Assembly (NCBI GenBank): GCA_900323505.1
Contig: OOIN01000027.1
Location: forward strand, 558,001-622,000
Origin: Ustilago trichophora
Taxonomy: Eukaryota; Basidiomycota; Ustilaginomycetes; Ustilaginales; Ustilaginaceae
Length of the DNA: 64,000 bases
Direction: 5' to 3'
Part shown: positions 36,216 through 48,360 of the stretch, piece after piece
Layout: each line of letters begins with the position of its first letter
How positions within the stretch are numbered: the first letter of the stretch is position 1
The notes under the pieces: model-generated
The model's input: the letters and a program-made list of their open reading frames with translations, nothing else
Told to the model about the DNA's origin: nothing
The model's database searches: none
Made by a program: the position numbers and the translations under genes

Positions 36216-37308
36216 ATGTCGACAACGACGAAAAAGGAGCCCATCGCTCACATCAAGGCTGTCCTTTTTGACATGGACGGCCTGCTAATCGATTCAGAAG
36301 GCATCTACACCAAGGTCGTCAACGATATCCTCAAACCCTACGGCAAGGAGCAGACCTGGGAGATCAAGGCTAATCTGATGGGAAAGCCTGAACGTGAGGC
36401 TACATGTAAGTGTCATGTCACCTTCCTTCGATTCAAGTATAGAAGCTATGACATGCTGACTTTGCTCGAATTCCACATGTGCCTCTTGTTCCCTCCTCTG
36501 TGCTGATGGTGTTGCAACAGTGACACTCCTCTCCTCAGTCTGGCCACCAACCAAAGAGGGCGAGCTTTACGGTCCCGATTGCCCCTTCGACATCGACAAC
36601 TTCCTCAAAGACCGCAACGAGGTCCTACTTAAAGCCTTTGAACAGGTTCCCCAAATGCCAGGAGCAGCCCGACTGGTACAGCATCTTCACAAGCACAACA
36701 TCCCCATCTGTGTCGCTACTGGAAGCAAACGCAAGAACTACGAAATCAAAACTGCCAACCATCCTGATCTGTTTGGCCCCTTTGCAGAGCGTGTCATCTG
36801 TGGAGACGACCCTCGGTTGAACCGTGGAAAACCTCATCCTGACATCTTCCTGCTTGCAGCCCGCCAAGGTCTGCTTAGCAACCACCCCAACGACGAAGCG
36901 ACAAGAGCAAAATTGGGACAAGAATGGTCAAACACTCTGCGAGAAATGGGTCAACACTTTGATCAAGTTCACCATCTCAAAGGTGGAGAATCTAGCATTT
37001 TGGTGTTTGAAGATGCCAAACCCGGTGTACAGGCTGCTAAAGCTGCAGGTATGCACGGTGAGTATCGCCAAAACATAGTAGTGGTCTTGAAGAAAAAGTT
37101 GCTTGACACTGATTGATTCCAATTTTTTTTTTTTTTTTTTTCTCGTTGCCTTGCTATGCTACGTTGTAAAAAAGTGGTTTGGGTCCCCGATCCGAACCTA
37201 AGAGCCCTCTTCCCAAACGAAGAGTTAGGAGCTTCCCAAACCATCAACTCTTTGCTCGAATTCGATCCTACCGATTGGGGCCTTCCTGCCTTTGAAGATT
37301 CCAAGTAG
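36216..37308 (+). CDS. HAD-family phosphatase (pseudouridine-5'-phosphatase/HDHD1-like)
   Basis: Three exons, 36216-36405, 36521-37057 and 37175-37308, separated by GTAAGT...ACAG (115 bp) and GTGAGT...AAAG (117 bp), give 286 residues. Motif I is FDMDGLLIDSE with Asp19 as nucleophile and Asp21 as general acid. Motif II is CVATGSKR. The motif III/IV region reads GKPHPDIFLLA and LVFEDAKPGVQAAKAAGMH. The C-terminal exon encodes a VVWVPDPNLR strand typical of this subfamily. The second intron carries a 19-T run at 37123-37141. The enzyme would dephosphorylate a small phosphorylated metabolite; the exact substrate cannot be read from sequence. Residues near 190-230 form an insertion before motif IV. 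Confidence 0.87.
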
Positions 37309-37580
37309 CAGCCTATTTCACACGAACACACCAAAAAAAAAACGCCTTGCGATGGATATGCATTACATAGAGGGGGGTTTTTTCTTCCAAAAATCAAACC
37401 ATCAGGAGTGTATAGGATATATAATACATATATGTGCGTTGAGAGAGAGAGAGAGATATCGTGGTGCTTTTCGGTGCTCCGGGAATCTTTCGGCTGAGTT
37501 GAAAATCCATGCTTTTAAAAGGAAATGTCTAGAAAATAAAAAGAAACATCTATCGAGGATGCTGAAACGTTGGAGGACAA

Positions 37581-39341
37581 TTACATGCCGAGCATACCGT
37601 TCATGGCGTTACCGACGTAAGCCATGGGCTTGATGTTGGGATGCGGCTGTGCTTCGAATACGGTCCAACCGATGCTTCCCTGGTCGTCGATGCGTGCAAA
37701 GGCGCCCAAGTTGCCCGTCGAATCGCAGTAGTTGGGAGCCGAGAAAATGGTACAGCATCGACCCTCGTGCTCCTCCTCGTATCCTCCCATGCGCACCTCG
37801 TGACTTCGCAACACGGCAGTGATACCGTTGAGCTCACACCATGCTTTGGTAATGTCGGGACCGAATCCGAGACCAACACCACGTTTCGAGGGACCACGTC
37901 CAGGTGCAGTCTGCGGGTCGCTCCAGAGCAACTCCATCATCAGACCCTCCTGACCAGGTTGGCCAATCTTGAAGCGATCAATGGCGCGAATGTCGTCGAG
38001 CGTCACATTGTCCTTGGAGAAGAGACCTCCGTGGACGACAAAGAAGCGCTTCAGCCCACTCTCCTTGGCAACGATGGGTTGGCGTTGCGCAATCGAGAAG
38101 GAGGCTGGCAACTCATCGCCAGTGAGAGGAGGCTTGGTGGCGGTGATGAGGGTTGCAAGCGGTAAAGCGATAAAGACTTGAGTGAACAGCTTGAATGTAA
38201 GATCGCCTCCGAACTTGGCCTTGCACTCGCCCTCGAAACCGTAGACTTTGTTCATCTCGGAAGTCTCGTGGTTGCCACGGTTGATGAGGGTGGTCTTGGG
38301 GTAAAGCCACTTGTATGCGAATACGGTGAGGGCGATCTCGACCGACCAAGAACCACGGTCGACAAAGTCACCGTTGAAGAGGAGAGCATGCTTGTCATCA
38401 GGAGTGCCGGTCTTGTTGAGCAGATGAATGAAATCGAAGAATTGGCCGTGGGTGTCACCAATGACGTCGATGGTGGTACCTTGGGGCACCTCGTAGTCGA
38501 CCAGTGTAGGTTCCTGCTGGAGAACGCGGAAGGCACCGAGAATGATCTGCCACGAGTAGCGGTTGTGCAATTTGCCGCCGTTCTTGAAATGCTCGATCAT
38601 GTCGTTGATGAACTTTTGATCGATCTTGCCGAGATGTTTGGTGTCGGCGTCGTCGCCGTCAGCAATGCGAGGGCCGGTGTACGAGTCGGGGACAGTTGTA
38701 CCGCCAGTTCCTTCCTTGAGGTTGTTCTCTACCGTGTCTGCGGCCTTGACACCTTCCGAGACCTTGATGGCTTTCTCGAATTCGAGACGGCGAATGAGCT
38801 TGACAGTAGCTTCGAGCTGCGCTTTCACAGAGGCATTCTTGGGTTCGAGCTGCACGACCATGCGCAAGTCTGGCAAAGCGGACTTGGGGTCGAGAATGCT
38901 AAGGTGGGCGCTGGCTCTACGGAAGTAAGCTTTGGAGAACTTGGAGTCGAGCTGGATAGCTTTGGTGGCGTCCTCTATCGCAAGACCGTGCTGCTCGAGT
39001 TTGAGTTCACAGGCGGCGCGGTTGCTGTAGAAGGCGGGGACAGAAGGGTCGAGGGCGATGGCGAGACCGTACTGATGCTTGGCAGCATCGTACTGTCCAG
39101 CGACAAAGAGCTTGTTTCCGGCATCCTTGCACTCCTTTGCCTTTGTCTGTCTCTCTTCGACGGGTAGATCCATGTCCTCTTTGGATGGCGAAGGTGGAAC
39201 ATCGGCCGAAGTGGCGGATGCTTGGTCGAGGTGCGTCACGTCACTTCGAATCGAAGAGACAGAGGAGGCGACGGGCGAAGATGGCGCAGTGGAGCTGCTT
39301 GATGAAGAGGACTCGGCATGTGGCGGTGATGTAGACGACAT
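37581..39341 (-). CDS. PPT1: Serine/threonine protein phosphatase 5 (PPT1) with TPR domain
   Basis: A 586-residue protein from the ATG at 39341. An N-terminal disordered Ser-rich stretch of about 60 residues precedes three TPR units (about 65-170, with AGNKLFVAGQYDAAKHQYG and AYFRRASAHLSI). A linker follows, then the PPP catalytic domain with GDTHGQ near 295, GDFVDRGSW near 324, RGNHE near 354 and VHGGLF near 434. The TPRs bind Hsp90 and autoinhibit the metal-dependent phosphatase, as in PP5/Ppt1 generally. The N-terminal extension before the TPRs is longer than in yeast. It is tail-to-tail with the HAD gene and shares an upstream region with the gene at 40166. Confidence 0.95.
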   Translation of the reverse strand: MSSTSPPHAESSSSSSSTAPSSPVASSVSSIRSDVTHLDQASATSADVPPSPSKEDMDLPVEERQTKAKECKDAGNKLFVAGQYDAAKHQYGLAIALDPSVPAFYSNRAACELKLEQHGLAIEDATKAIQLDSKFSKAYFRRASAHLSILDPKSALPDLRMVVQLEPKNASVKAQLEATVKLIRRLEFEKAIKVSEGVKAADTVENNLKEGTGGTTVPDSYTGPRIADGDDADTKHLGKIDQKFINDMIEHFKNGGKLHNRYSWQIILGAFRVLQQEPTLVDYEVPQGTTIDVIGDTHGQFFDFIHLLNKTGTPDDKHALLFNGDFVDRGSWSVEIALTVFAYKWLYPKTTLINRGNHETSEMNKVYGFEGECKAKFGGDLTFKLFTQVFIALPLATLITATKPPLTGDELPASFSIAQRQPIVAKESGLKRFFVVHGGLFSKDNVTLDDIRAIDRFKIGQPGQEGLMMELLWSDPQTAPGRGPSKRGVGLGFGPDITKAWCELNGITAVLRSHEVRMGGYEEEHEGRCCTIFSAPNYCDSTGNLGAFARIDDQGSIGWTVFEAQPHPNIKPMAYVGNAMNGMLGM

Positions 39342-39695
39342 GATGTTTTATGATAGATGGAATGCAGTGATAAGAGGCGGTTCGGGTGTTGCGCCAATGC
39401 TGAGTTGGAGATCGGAGAGGAGGGCGATGCTGGGTTGTTGCAGTACAGTACAGTACAGTAGAGTAGATCAGATGGCAATGATGGCCTAAGCCTCAAAGCG
39501 TGGGAATGGTGGTGGTGGTGGTGGTGGTTTTTGCTTTCGGATGTGCCGATACGAGCTGGAGCGTGTGAATCCCTCTCGATGCAGTGTGTGATGGCGAATC
39601 GAGGTGATGGTAGCAAAGAGGCTACGCTGTGCTGTGCTGTCTTTCGGTTGAATGCCGATTCGTGTGACCAAGGTTTCTAGAAGAGCCTCTCTTTC

Positions 39696-39732
<37 letters not shown>

Positions 39733-40165
39733 TCTCTCTCTCTTTCTCTCACACACGGAACTGATTTCATTTCGGATTTTTGTTTGCGCATTTTGGCGCA
39801 GAATTACATTTTGTTAGCCACTGAACCTAACAATTTTCAACCAACCTCCACAACCGCAACACATTTTTGACTGCGCTGCGCAGAGAAAAGGACCCTGAAT
39901 CTCTCACACCTCTCCACAAGCTCATCACTCTCACATCTTACACTTTGAGATCTTCTCAACCAAGCCTTCTCCCCTCACCATTCCAGTGGCTACCATACGT
40001 GGTCGTGTGTCTGGCACGAAACCCATCAGGAGAGTCGAGTCATGGTCTGATCCTGATTCATCTTCAAGAGCATTCAGAAAACCTCACTCTACCACATCGC
40101 AACCAATGCTCTAACTTCCTACAGTACACGCAGCGGCAGCAACGGTCGCGGCAGAATCGAGCATC
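39342..40165. other. Shared upstream region rich in microsatellites
   Basis: This 824-bp divergent region contains CAGTA pentamer repeats at 39441-39460, a TGG run at 39507-39528, and CTTT repeats at 39697-39731 followed by CT. No coding sequence is supported. Confidence 0.6.
39697..39731. repeat. (CTTT)n microsatellite
   Basis: About nine units of CTTT, continued by a CT dinucleotide run to about 39742. Confidence 0.85.
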
Positions 40166-43100
40166 ATGTCTCGAAACGCCTCCTCACAACCACAGCCGTC
40201 GCGCTCACCAGCTCACTCCGATGCTGCCAGTGCAGCTCCCTCTCGCAACTCTACCCCTCGAAATCACCTCTTCCGTGCCACATCCCCTTCGTCCGAGACA
40301 CGTCTACCTGCCTCAACACAACCTGCACCCTCCTCCCTATCCTCCTCCCATCGTGATCGCACCGCCAGCAGGCAGACCCAACCCGATCTAGACGATGCTG
40401 CTGCACGCAGAGCTCGCCGACAGAAACGTAGAGAGGAGGAGGCATACCAAGTCAAAGGCTGGGAGAACCTGTATGGAGGTGGTGGAGGCAAACCTGTTTT
40501 CGCCCATAGCAAGCCCGCCAAGCGTCAACACGCCGAATCCAGCAGCACCGCCTCCTCTTCTTCCGCAAAACCCTTCGCCAACGACACCACCATCTCCAGA
40601 GACAGTTCCGCAACCACACAGGCACAGAGCACATCCAGCAAAAACGGTTCATCGTCCAGCCGTTCAGAGAGAGCATCGGGCTCCCAACTTCCACCATCGA
40701 CAGCACCCGCACGATCTATCACATCAACGGAAAAGCCATCTGGAACAAAGAAGCGCAAAGCCCCTTCGCCCTCTCCACCACCTTCCTCCCGCAGAGCTAG
40801 AGCCGCAACACTTCACAAACAAGTCATCCCTAAAGAACAAGACTCGGATGACGACTTTGAAGTAGTCGGATTCAGCGGACCGGCCGCAAAACGTTCGCGT
40901 GTCGAGACCGACACTGCCACTGTTGTCAAAGCTTCCCCTTCGCCAAACCCACCGCCACTCAAATCGTCGCAGCCAACGCAGACTGCCCTGCTTAGGCGAT
41001 CCATCAGCCGGCCCCCTTCGACAGGGCCACGTGGGTCTCCCGCAGCACATTCAGTCCATTCAGAGAACGACAAACCGCCATCTGCTTCCGTCTCTGCTTC
41101 GGCGTCAGCTTCAGCATCGACGAGCCGAGAACCATCCCAATCGCGTGGATCCCGCGCTTCAAGCGCATCACGCAAGAGTGGCCCTAGCAAGTTGACACCT
41201 CAAGACGTCGAGGATTTGACAAAGAGCGCCTACGACGCATTCATGCAGGGCGTGTCCTTGGCCGACCATGTCGCCAACGTTGTCCGCCTCTACTCTGGCC
41301 TGCTCAGCGCCAACCATCCCGATCATCCCGCCGTGGAACAGTTCGGACGCAAGCTCACCGAACTCGGCCAACAATTGACTATCAGCGATATTCGTCTTGC
41401 TACGCCTACGCTGCCCTCTCGCTTGGCCAAGCGCTTTGCTCCTGTCCTGTCGGCCTACATCAAGTTCCTCAAGCAGCGCCGCAATGCAGAACAGAGCAAC
41501 ACCACCACCACACCGCCAGAGGCATCCACTTCTGGGACTACAGCAACCGCCACCGCAGCTGCAGCCACAGGAGGAAAGGTCGCTAGTGCAGTCGAGACAG
41601 CTACCACCACTCGTATTCCTGCCGAGCATCCTGCAAAAACCGTTCAGTCTTTATCCCCTCCTGTACAAGCTACCGAAGCATCCTCTCGTCCTGACAATGT
41701 GAACGAACCAGCTTCTGCTAGCAAAACGGCTGCGACGTCGTCGGGATCGGCACAAGTTGCCACCGTCGTCTCGACGTTAGCCCACACGGCTGAGCAGCCG
41801 AGGTCAGCATCCATGGAATCCAACACCGATGCCATGGACCTCGATCCTCCTATCGATCTCGGGGCTCAGCACGACGACATCCATGACACAACTACGGAGA
41901 TTGCTGGCGCCGGCCGTGCATCCACTCTCGGCTCGACAGCTTCACCTCAAGCGTTCGGCACGCCTCCCGAAGAGCCGGAGGAGCTCGAACAGCCCGAACA
42001 GCCCGAACAGCCGGTTGGGGCTGAGGCTGAAGTTGTGGCCGAGGCCGAGCAGTCCAGAGATGTCCAACATTCTACAGCGCCCGAAGAGCCAGAGGAAGAG
42101 GAAGAGGACGAGCTTGTTGACGAGTTGGCTGACGAGCAGGCCGATGAGCAAGTTGGCGAGCAAGGTGACAACGAGAGTGCTCTGCCAAACGATGGCGTTG
42201 AACAAAGTGATGCCGCTCAGCCGACCCAGGCCATGAATACGCCCGATGCCACTCAGACTTCGGCTGATAGGCCGATGATGGCTGACGGTATGGCAACCGA
42301 GAAAGAGCAGGGGATGCAACCCGATCAAGAGCCGGCTAAAACACCGGCAGCAGACGAAGTTCATGCAAGCGAACAGGGATCCGATCAGACTGCTGCCGAT
42401 CATCAAGCCATCAGCGAAGCGGTGATTAGCACACAGACACGCGCTCGTGAGCAAACAGACGAAAGCGACCGAGCGGACAAAGATACTTCGACCAAAGTGC
42501 ACATCCAGGCATCTGAAGATCCTCAAATCGACAAGGATCAGTCTACGTCCAAGGATGGGCACGGCGCCAGTGTTCAAGTGGCTGACACCAGTGAAGTGGT
42601 TGGAAATGATCAGGCCCTTGATGCCGAAGCTTCAGGTGCCACGATTTCACGGACCTCGACCGCCGCCCCAGTGCAAGAAGGCGAAAACAGTGCCACCGAC
42701 GAACAAGAGGCCGGACAAAGCGAACAACAGACTGCGCAGGAGACCGAGCAGCAGGTTGAGGTGCAGATTGAGCAGGAGGCCGAGCCGCAACCACAAAACG
42801 AGCACACGGCTGAGCAGCGGGTCACGTCACAGGCTGAGCAGCAAGACGAGCAGCAAGATCAGCAGCAAGATCAACGACAAGAACAGCACGAACAGCGAGG
42901 TGAACAACAGCATCAAGACGCGCCCGGTACCCATGCTGAGGCTGAGGCCCAACACATCGAACAATCGCCCTCTGAAACGCTCCAGCCCGCCACAGAGTAT
43001 GGCAGTGCGGGCGAACCAAACGAAAATCTCACGGGCGACATGCGGATATCAGAGGACTCTGCTGTAGATCAAGTCCCATCCGCCGTCAATGACCGCGAGC

Positions 43101-45630
43101 GAGCTCTTGCACCAAGTGCTGACACACAGCCTGACCCCCAAAATATCGGCACAGAATCCAATGAGGCTGCCAAAGAGCTTGCTCCTGGCACCAGCGTCGC
43201 ACAGACTGTTCAGACATCGGCCTCAACAGACGAGACCGCCTTTCCCTCGGCTGCTGCAGCTGAAAGCCCGATCACCACACCACCTGTGGCATCGGCACCC
43301 TCGGCGCCTCCGACAACAAGCTTGACTGAAGGAGATGTGGCAGCTCAGAGATCAGACTGGAACGCAAATCATCACAAACAGGACGCGACAACGTCCGAGC
43401 AAGAATTTTCCGCAGCCGTTGAAGCTAAACGACCGCAGCAAGCCTCAACAGCCCCACCTCCTTCCGACTTGGACGCTACCGGAGAAGCAAGAGCGTCGTC
43501 GCTGCCAATCACCGTACAGTCAGAGTTCACCTCCTTGAGAAGCGCGGCACAGGACTCCATTGCGGAAGCTCGAGCAGTGCCCGCCGTTGAAGCTGCTGTA
43601 GATCAGCAGCAGTCTGCTGGTTTGGTGGGCGGCCGCGATGCAGCCTCTGAGCCTCCGACTTCGCAGGCGCAGGCTGCAGCAGGCCCGAGCCGTCCTGCCG
43701 CTTCTCTTGCAAGAGTTCACCGCAAACCCAGGACGATGGACGATCGCATGAAAACGCTTCTCGGCAACCTCGCCAACGCAATCAATCGCGAATCATCCTT
43801 CGACACGATGCAAAAGCTAAAACCGATCAAAGTCGGCCATTCAACCCCGCAGACGGTCAAGGATCTCGCCGAAAATTGGCAAGATCCGGCAAAGATGATT
43901 CCGTGGGACTGTCTGCAAGAGATTGGGCCTGACATCTTGCACAAGAATGCTCACAAGTATATGAACATGTCGACGCATGAGCTCATGGATCGGGTGTCGA
44001 GCAAGCCGGCGGCTAAATATCTCTTGGGCCATGTTCCGGAGAGGGTGATGACGCGCGCGCTGATGGAGTTCCCTCGAATTCCTCATATGATCCACTGCTG
44101 GGGTGAGGAGACGGTCAAGTGGTTCGCTTCCAGGCGTCTACAACGGCCAAAGAACACGCAGCCCGAGTTTAGATATGCGGATGGAGGGGTGCAGCTTGCA
44201 ACAACGACAGCGTCGAGTTCTTCAACTTCAAGGGCGTCTGCGCCGCCGCCAACAACGTCGGCCTCGCATCAGCCAACGTGCACGAAGGAAGTCTAAAGCT
44301 CGACTTGAGCGGCACTCCTACGTTGGCGCCATCCATGATTCGGACGCAATCGAACCCTGCTGCGCCTAGCAATGCTGTTCCTACCATTGTGCCAGCTGTT
44401 TCATCCACTGTCCAGCAGCCGCAGCCGCACCTGCCGCCGCATTCGATTTCTCCAGCCCCGTCTAGCATCCCAACGCAACGTCAACTGATGGAGATCGGCT
44501 CGCACGTTCTTGCGGCACACATCGCGCGACAGTATCAATCGGCACAGTTCGCCGCTCCCCCCGCCCAGCCTCCGCCTGTTCAGCAGCCACTGCTCGTGCA
44601 GACCCCGCAAAGCATTGTTTACCAGAATCAGCAGCAGACGCAGCAGCAGCAGCAGCAGCAGCAGCATGATGCGGCTCAAGCAGCCCGTTGGAGTACGCGA
44701 GCCACGATTGCCGAGACTCTCCAACGAATGATGCAGCAGCAACAGCAGCAGAAGCAGGCGGAAGAACAACGCAAACAAGCTGAAAAGCAACGACTGCTGC
44801 AAGTCCAGGAGCGGCTTCGACGAGAAGCAGAGGAAGAGCGACGCCAACGAGAGCAGCAAGCTGAGCAGCTTCGATTGGAGCAACTGGAGCAGCAACGATT
44901 TCAGCAGCAGCAACTTGAGCAGCAGAGTGCGATGAGGCAAGCGGCTTTGATCAAGCAAACTGTTGATGGAGTGTTTTCTGGACTTGTTGCGGATTGTCTG
45001 TCGTTTGCCGAGCATGTGATTGGGTCTAGAGGGGCGGATGAGGTGACGAGCCGCGATCATTTTTCCGAGGCCGATGTTCTGCATGTGGTCAACTACGTCG
45101 TAGGTGTCTACAAGCGCGATGTGGATTCGGAACGCTCGCAGGGACGCGAAAATTCACGGGTGGAGGAAGGCTATGCTCGGATTGTCAAGCTGAGAGCGGC
45201 GGTTGAGAAGGTGATCAGTCTGACTCGTACGTTGTTTGGCGTCAAGATGTGTTTGAACGAAGCCGTCTCAGAGTCGGTACGGACGAGAGGCGTAGCTTCG
45301 ACGGATGGGTGGTTGGAGCTGCTTTTCACTTCGGAGCGGTGGAGGGGCATTCGGGATGACTTGGTGCGCGACGAGTCGAATCGGACGGGGGTGGGTATGC
45401 TTTCGGTTTGCGAGAGGGGTATGTTGCTGCAGAGGCAGATCGATGTTGCGAATAAGGAGTTGGAGAGTAGGTTGGAGAGGATGGTGGAGATCAATGTAGG
45501 CGTGGTGGGTGGGGATGGTGGAGAGGATCAGGAGGGTGAGGCGACGTTGAGGAATGAGTGTTATCAGATTGCGGGGATTTGCTGTAAGCATGTTGTTGGG
45601 GTTTTGGGTGAGGCTGGCATGTCTAGTTGA
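40166..45630 (+). CDS. Large disordered Gln/Glu/Ala-rich protein, unknown function
   Basis: I join 40166-44102 and 44195-45630 across a 92-bp intron (GTGAGG...GTGCAG), giving 1790 residues. Without it, the first frame ends at 44296 and the second has no ATG start. Beyond 44195 the C/G third-position bias is strong in the second frame. Domains: a Ser/Arg/Pro-rich nuclear-looking N-terminus with basic clusters (KKRKAPSPSP); a helical domain at about 346-445; a very long acidic Gln/Glu repeat region; a conserved-looking block near 1190-1312 (ENWQDPAKMIPWDCLQEI); a poly-Gln region from CAG codons; a Gln/Glu/Arg coiled coil; and a helical C-terminus. I do not recognise the family; a nuclear or chromatin role is only a guess. 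Confidence 0.65.
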
Positions 45631-45909
45631 ATGCAACATGATGCTGTGGTTCCTTTCAAGTTTTGATTTCTCACCAAAACAAAGCGGCGTCCTTGTTGAT
45701 GATCTTGATGTCGTTGCATGCATCAATCAATCGAGCCATGTTTCGGATGGTTTCACCTTTGTTGCAGCAACAAGCAATATCGTCCACCCATGAGACCACA
45801 CACACACACACATTCACAAACCACACCATCCAACCTTTGTACGATATCAATCGCCATAGCAAGACCGAGCAACAGCAATCAAAGATACAAAACATTGCTC
45901 CTTTTAAAG

Positions 45910-46698
45910 TCACTGGCCGATACCGCAGATGCTCAACTCTCTCATCTCGTGCAGAACGGCTTCTACCTGTTGATCCAAGTGACCTTGTGCATACTGTTCC
46001 CTGACGGCGTCTGCGAAGAATCTCTGGACACCGCCCAACTTTTCGTATGCGTCCTCTGCGAATTTGGCCTGGATTCTAACCATGGCTTCGAAGCTGGGGT
46101 CCAGATAGGGTAGTCTGAGATCTACCAATTGGGGCAATTCGGATTTGATCTGATCGTCGAGGGATTCAAAGATGACTTTTGCGTCTTCGAGTTCCTTTTC
46201 TGCCTTTGGAAGTTTGGTTGGGTCATCCGAGGGTTTGTCGACGAGTTTGCGATGTTTGGATCGAGCGGCGTCGTAGTCGAGGAGTTTTTTGTTTCGTTTT
46301 TCGATGATCTTGTTGACTTCGGGAAAGTAGGAGGCGAGTTTTCCGATGGGTTCCAGCACGGTAGCTCGATAAGGGGCGTCGATTTCTTTGGCGGTTTTGG
46401 TGTCTAGTTCGTCAACGGCGCGTCGGTAGGCGTTGGCAGACATGGCTGCATCGGAAGAGTCGGTGTAGAAGCCATCGACCGCTTCGGCAATGCGAGATTG
46501 GGACGAGGCGAGAGATCGGATTGCATCGAGATAGGCTTTGGCTTCTTTTTGAAGCGAGGTAACCTCACGTTCCAAGGTACGGTATTGCTCTTCGGTAGAG
46601 TTGAATTCGGAATCGACGGTGCGTTCGACTTGACCTGTTTTTTGCATGAGAGTCGTCCCTGCTCGATTTATCGACTTTTTGAAACCTCCCCACGACAT
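45910..46698 (-). CDS. RVS161: RVS161/Hob3-type N-BAR protein
   Basis: A 262-residue protein, the expected length, starting with MSWGGFKKSINRAG at 46698, an amphipathic N-terminal helix. The remainder is a BAR domain: QVERTVDSEFNSTEEQYRTL, LQKEAKAYLDAIRSLA, DYDAARSKHRKLVDKPSDD and SELPQLVDLRLPYLDPSFEA. There is no SH3 domain, which separates it from Rvs167. It forms a heterodimer with Rvs167 at endocytic sites to drive vesicle scission and actin patch function. It is divergent from VPS60 with a 639-bp shared upstream region. Confidence 0.95.
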   Translation of the reverse strand: MSWGGFKKSINRAGTTLMQKTGQVERTVDSEFNSTEEQYRTLEREVTSLQKEAKAYLDAIRSLASSQSRIAEAVDGFYTDSSDAAMSANAYRRAVDELDTKTAKEIDAPYRATVLEPIGKLASYFPEVNKIIEKRNKKLLDYDAARSKHRKLVDKPSDDPTKLPKAEKELEDAKVIFESLDDQIKSELPQLVDLRLPYLDPSFEAMVRIQAKFAEDAYEKLGGVQRFFADAVREQYAQGHLDQQVEAVLHEMRELSICGIGQ

Positions 46699-47337
46699 TG
46701 TTACGGACTTCTATAGGGTGAAAGGTGTAGTGGTGGTGGTGGTGGTGGTTGCGATTTAAACCCAAAGAGAAAGATGATTTGTGCGAAGATTGCGTGATTC
46801 TGCAGCGCGGCTCGTCTGAGAGCGATTTCTTGCGTTGTGCGTGGTATGCGCGGTGTGTGTTTGTGTAGGATGTACAATGATGGTGGTGATGGTAGGTTGC
46901 GATGGTGGTAAGGAAGAAGGTGTACTGTAAGCTGTTTGGCGCGTCTGTGCGGCAGAAATGACGGGGATTGGGTGTGAATTTGAATTGGTTTGGATGTGAA
47001 TTGAATCGGGTGAGCAAGTTTGAATTTGAGCTGAGGGGAATTGTATTGAATTTGGAAGCCTCCACTTTGAACTGAGCAGGCTTGGTTGGGCTGTGCACAG
47101 TTACAGAGGCTGCGGCTGCGCTTGACGCGGTTTTTGGACCCTTGAATCCGCATCTTCTATCTCCTCCTCCATCACTCGACTGCTCACCATCACGACGACA
47201 CTTTGCCATCCTCCTAACAGCAATCGCTTCGCGTCGAGTGATACAGCTGTACCAAATACCATTCCGGCACCTCTTGCTACTCTGTTGAAACTTGGTCGCA
47301 CACTCGATCGACTGTCGCTCGCACAGCTTCTATCACC
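46699..47337. other. Shared upstream region of RVS161 and VPS60
   Basis: This 639-bp divergent spacer contains a TGG trinucleotide run at 46730-46749. No gene is seen. Confidence 0.6.
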
Positions 47338-48009
47338 ATGAACCGCCTCTTCGGCTCCAAAGCCACAGCTCCCAAGCCCACGCTCACATCCGCCATTGCA
47401 TCCACCGAATCGCGTGCCGACTCTGTCGAGGTCAAGATCCGCAAGCTCGATGCCGAACTTACGCGATATCGCGATCAGATGCGAAAGATGCGCGATGGTC
47501 CTGGCAAATCCGCCATCCAACAACGCGCGCTTCGCGTGCTCAAACAGAAACGTCTCTACGAAAACCAACTCGCCCAACTTCAACAGCAATCCTACAACAT
47601 GGAACAGGCCACCATGACGACCGAAAATCTGCGCAATACCATGGCCACTTTCGACGCCATGCAAACCGCCAATAAGGAAATGAAGACGACTTACGGCAAG
47701 ATTGATCTGGCCAAAATCGAAAGTATGCAGGATGAAATGGAGGATCTCATCGAGGCGGCAAATGAGGTTCAGGAGACGTTGGGCAGGAGTTATGGTGTGC
47801 CGGATGAGGTGGATGAGGAGGATTTGCAGGCAGAGTTGGATGCGTTGCAAGAAGACGGTTGGGGTGAGTTGGAAGGTGGCGAGGGCGAAAGTGTCCCGAG
47901 TTACTTGCAGAGTAATAGCGAGTTGCCCGACTTTGTGGATGAGTTGCCCAATGAGCGTCAGCGAGCAGGCGAGAGTGCCGAGCCTGGAGAGGCTCTACGT
48001 GCTGCATAA
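47338..48009 (+). CDS. VPS60: VPS60/CHMP5, ESCRT-III-associated protein
   Basis: A 223-residue Snf7-family protein: MNRLFGSKA start, basic helix 1 (VEVKIRKLDAELTRYRDQM), KSAIQQRALRVLKQKRLYE, then acidic helices, and a C-terminal segment with VPDEVDEEDLQAELDAL and PSYLQ. The RLFG start and the C-terminal EL-rich segment match CHMP5/Vps60 rather than Snf7, Vps2 or Vps24. It acts late in multivesicular body sorting by engaging Vta1 and the Vps4 ATPase on endosomes. Confidence 0.95.
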   Translation: MNRLFGSKATAPKPTLTSAIASTESRADSVEVKIRKLDAELTRYRDQMRKMRDGPGKSAIQQRALRVLKQKRLYENQLAQLQQQSYNMEQATMTTENLRNTMATFDAMQTANKEMKTTYGKIDLAKIESMQDEMEDLIEAANEVQETLGRSYGVPDEVDEEDLQAELDALQEDGWGELEGGEGESVPSYLQSNSELPDFVDELPNERQRAGESAEPGEALRAA

Positions 48010-48360
48010 CAGCGTTTCTCTTCTCACCCTTTGGTACGATCAGTCGAGCCAAGAATCCAGTCGTTAGCCAGCTTCTCTCAACTATCTCGACATCACTTGC
48101 AACTTGTCACACCCTCTTTTGTACTTGTAGCTCTACACTAGGGCAGAAACGGAAACGAATGTTCTGCCGGTCACAAAATATGAATTGGTCTTGCGCGATG
48201 CTGCTTGAACAGCACAGAGTTGAATTTGCACATGTGGGAACAGGAGATGGCCAGACTTTGGACTGCTTACGACATCCCCACACTACTAACTGTGCAATGG
48301 AACGGTCACACTGAAAGAATGGTATTGATCGACAGGGATTCATCCATGCTGTGTGAAACT
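48010..48360. other. Convergent 3' spacer
   Basis: This 351-bp stretch lies between the stop codons of VPS60 and the dehydrogenase. Nothing else is seen. Confidence 0.6.

Noticed and set aside
15968..48009. Functional trafficking cluster (VPS18, VPS5, RVS161, VPS60)
   Set aside because: Four endosomal genes in 32 kb is notable, but they are interspersed with unrelated genes on alternating strands, so chance is adequate.
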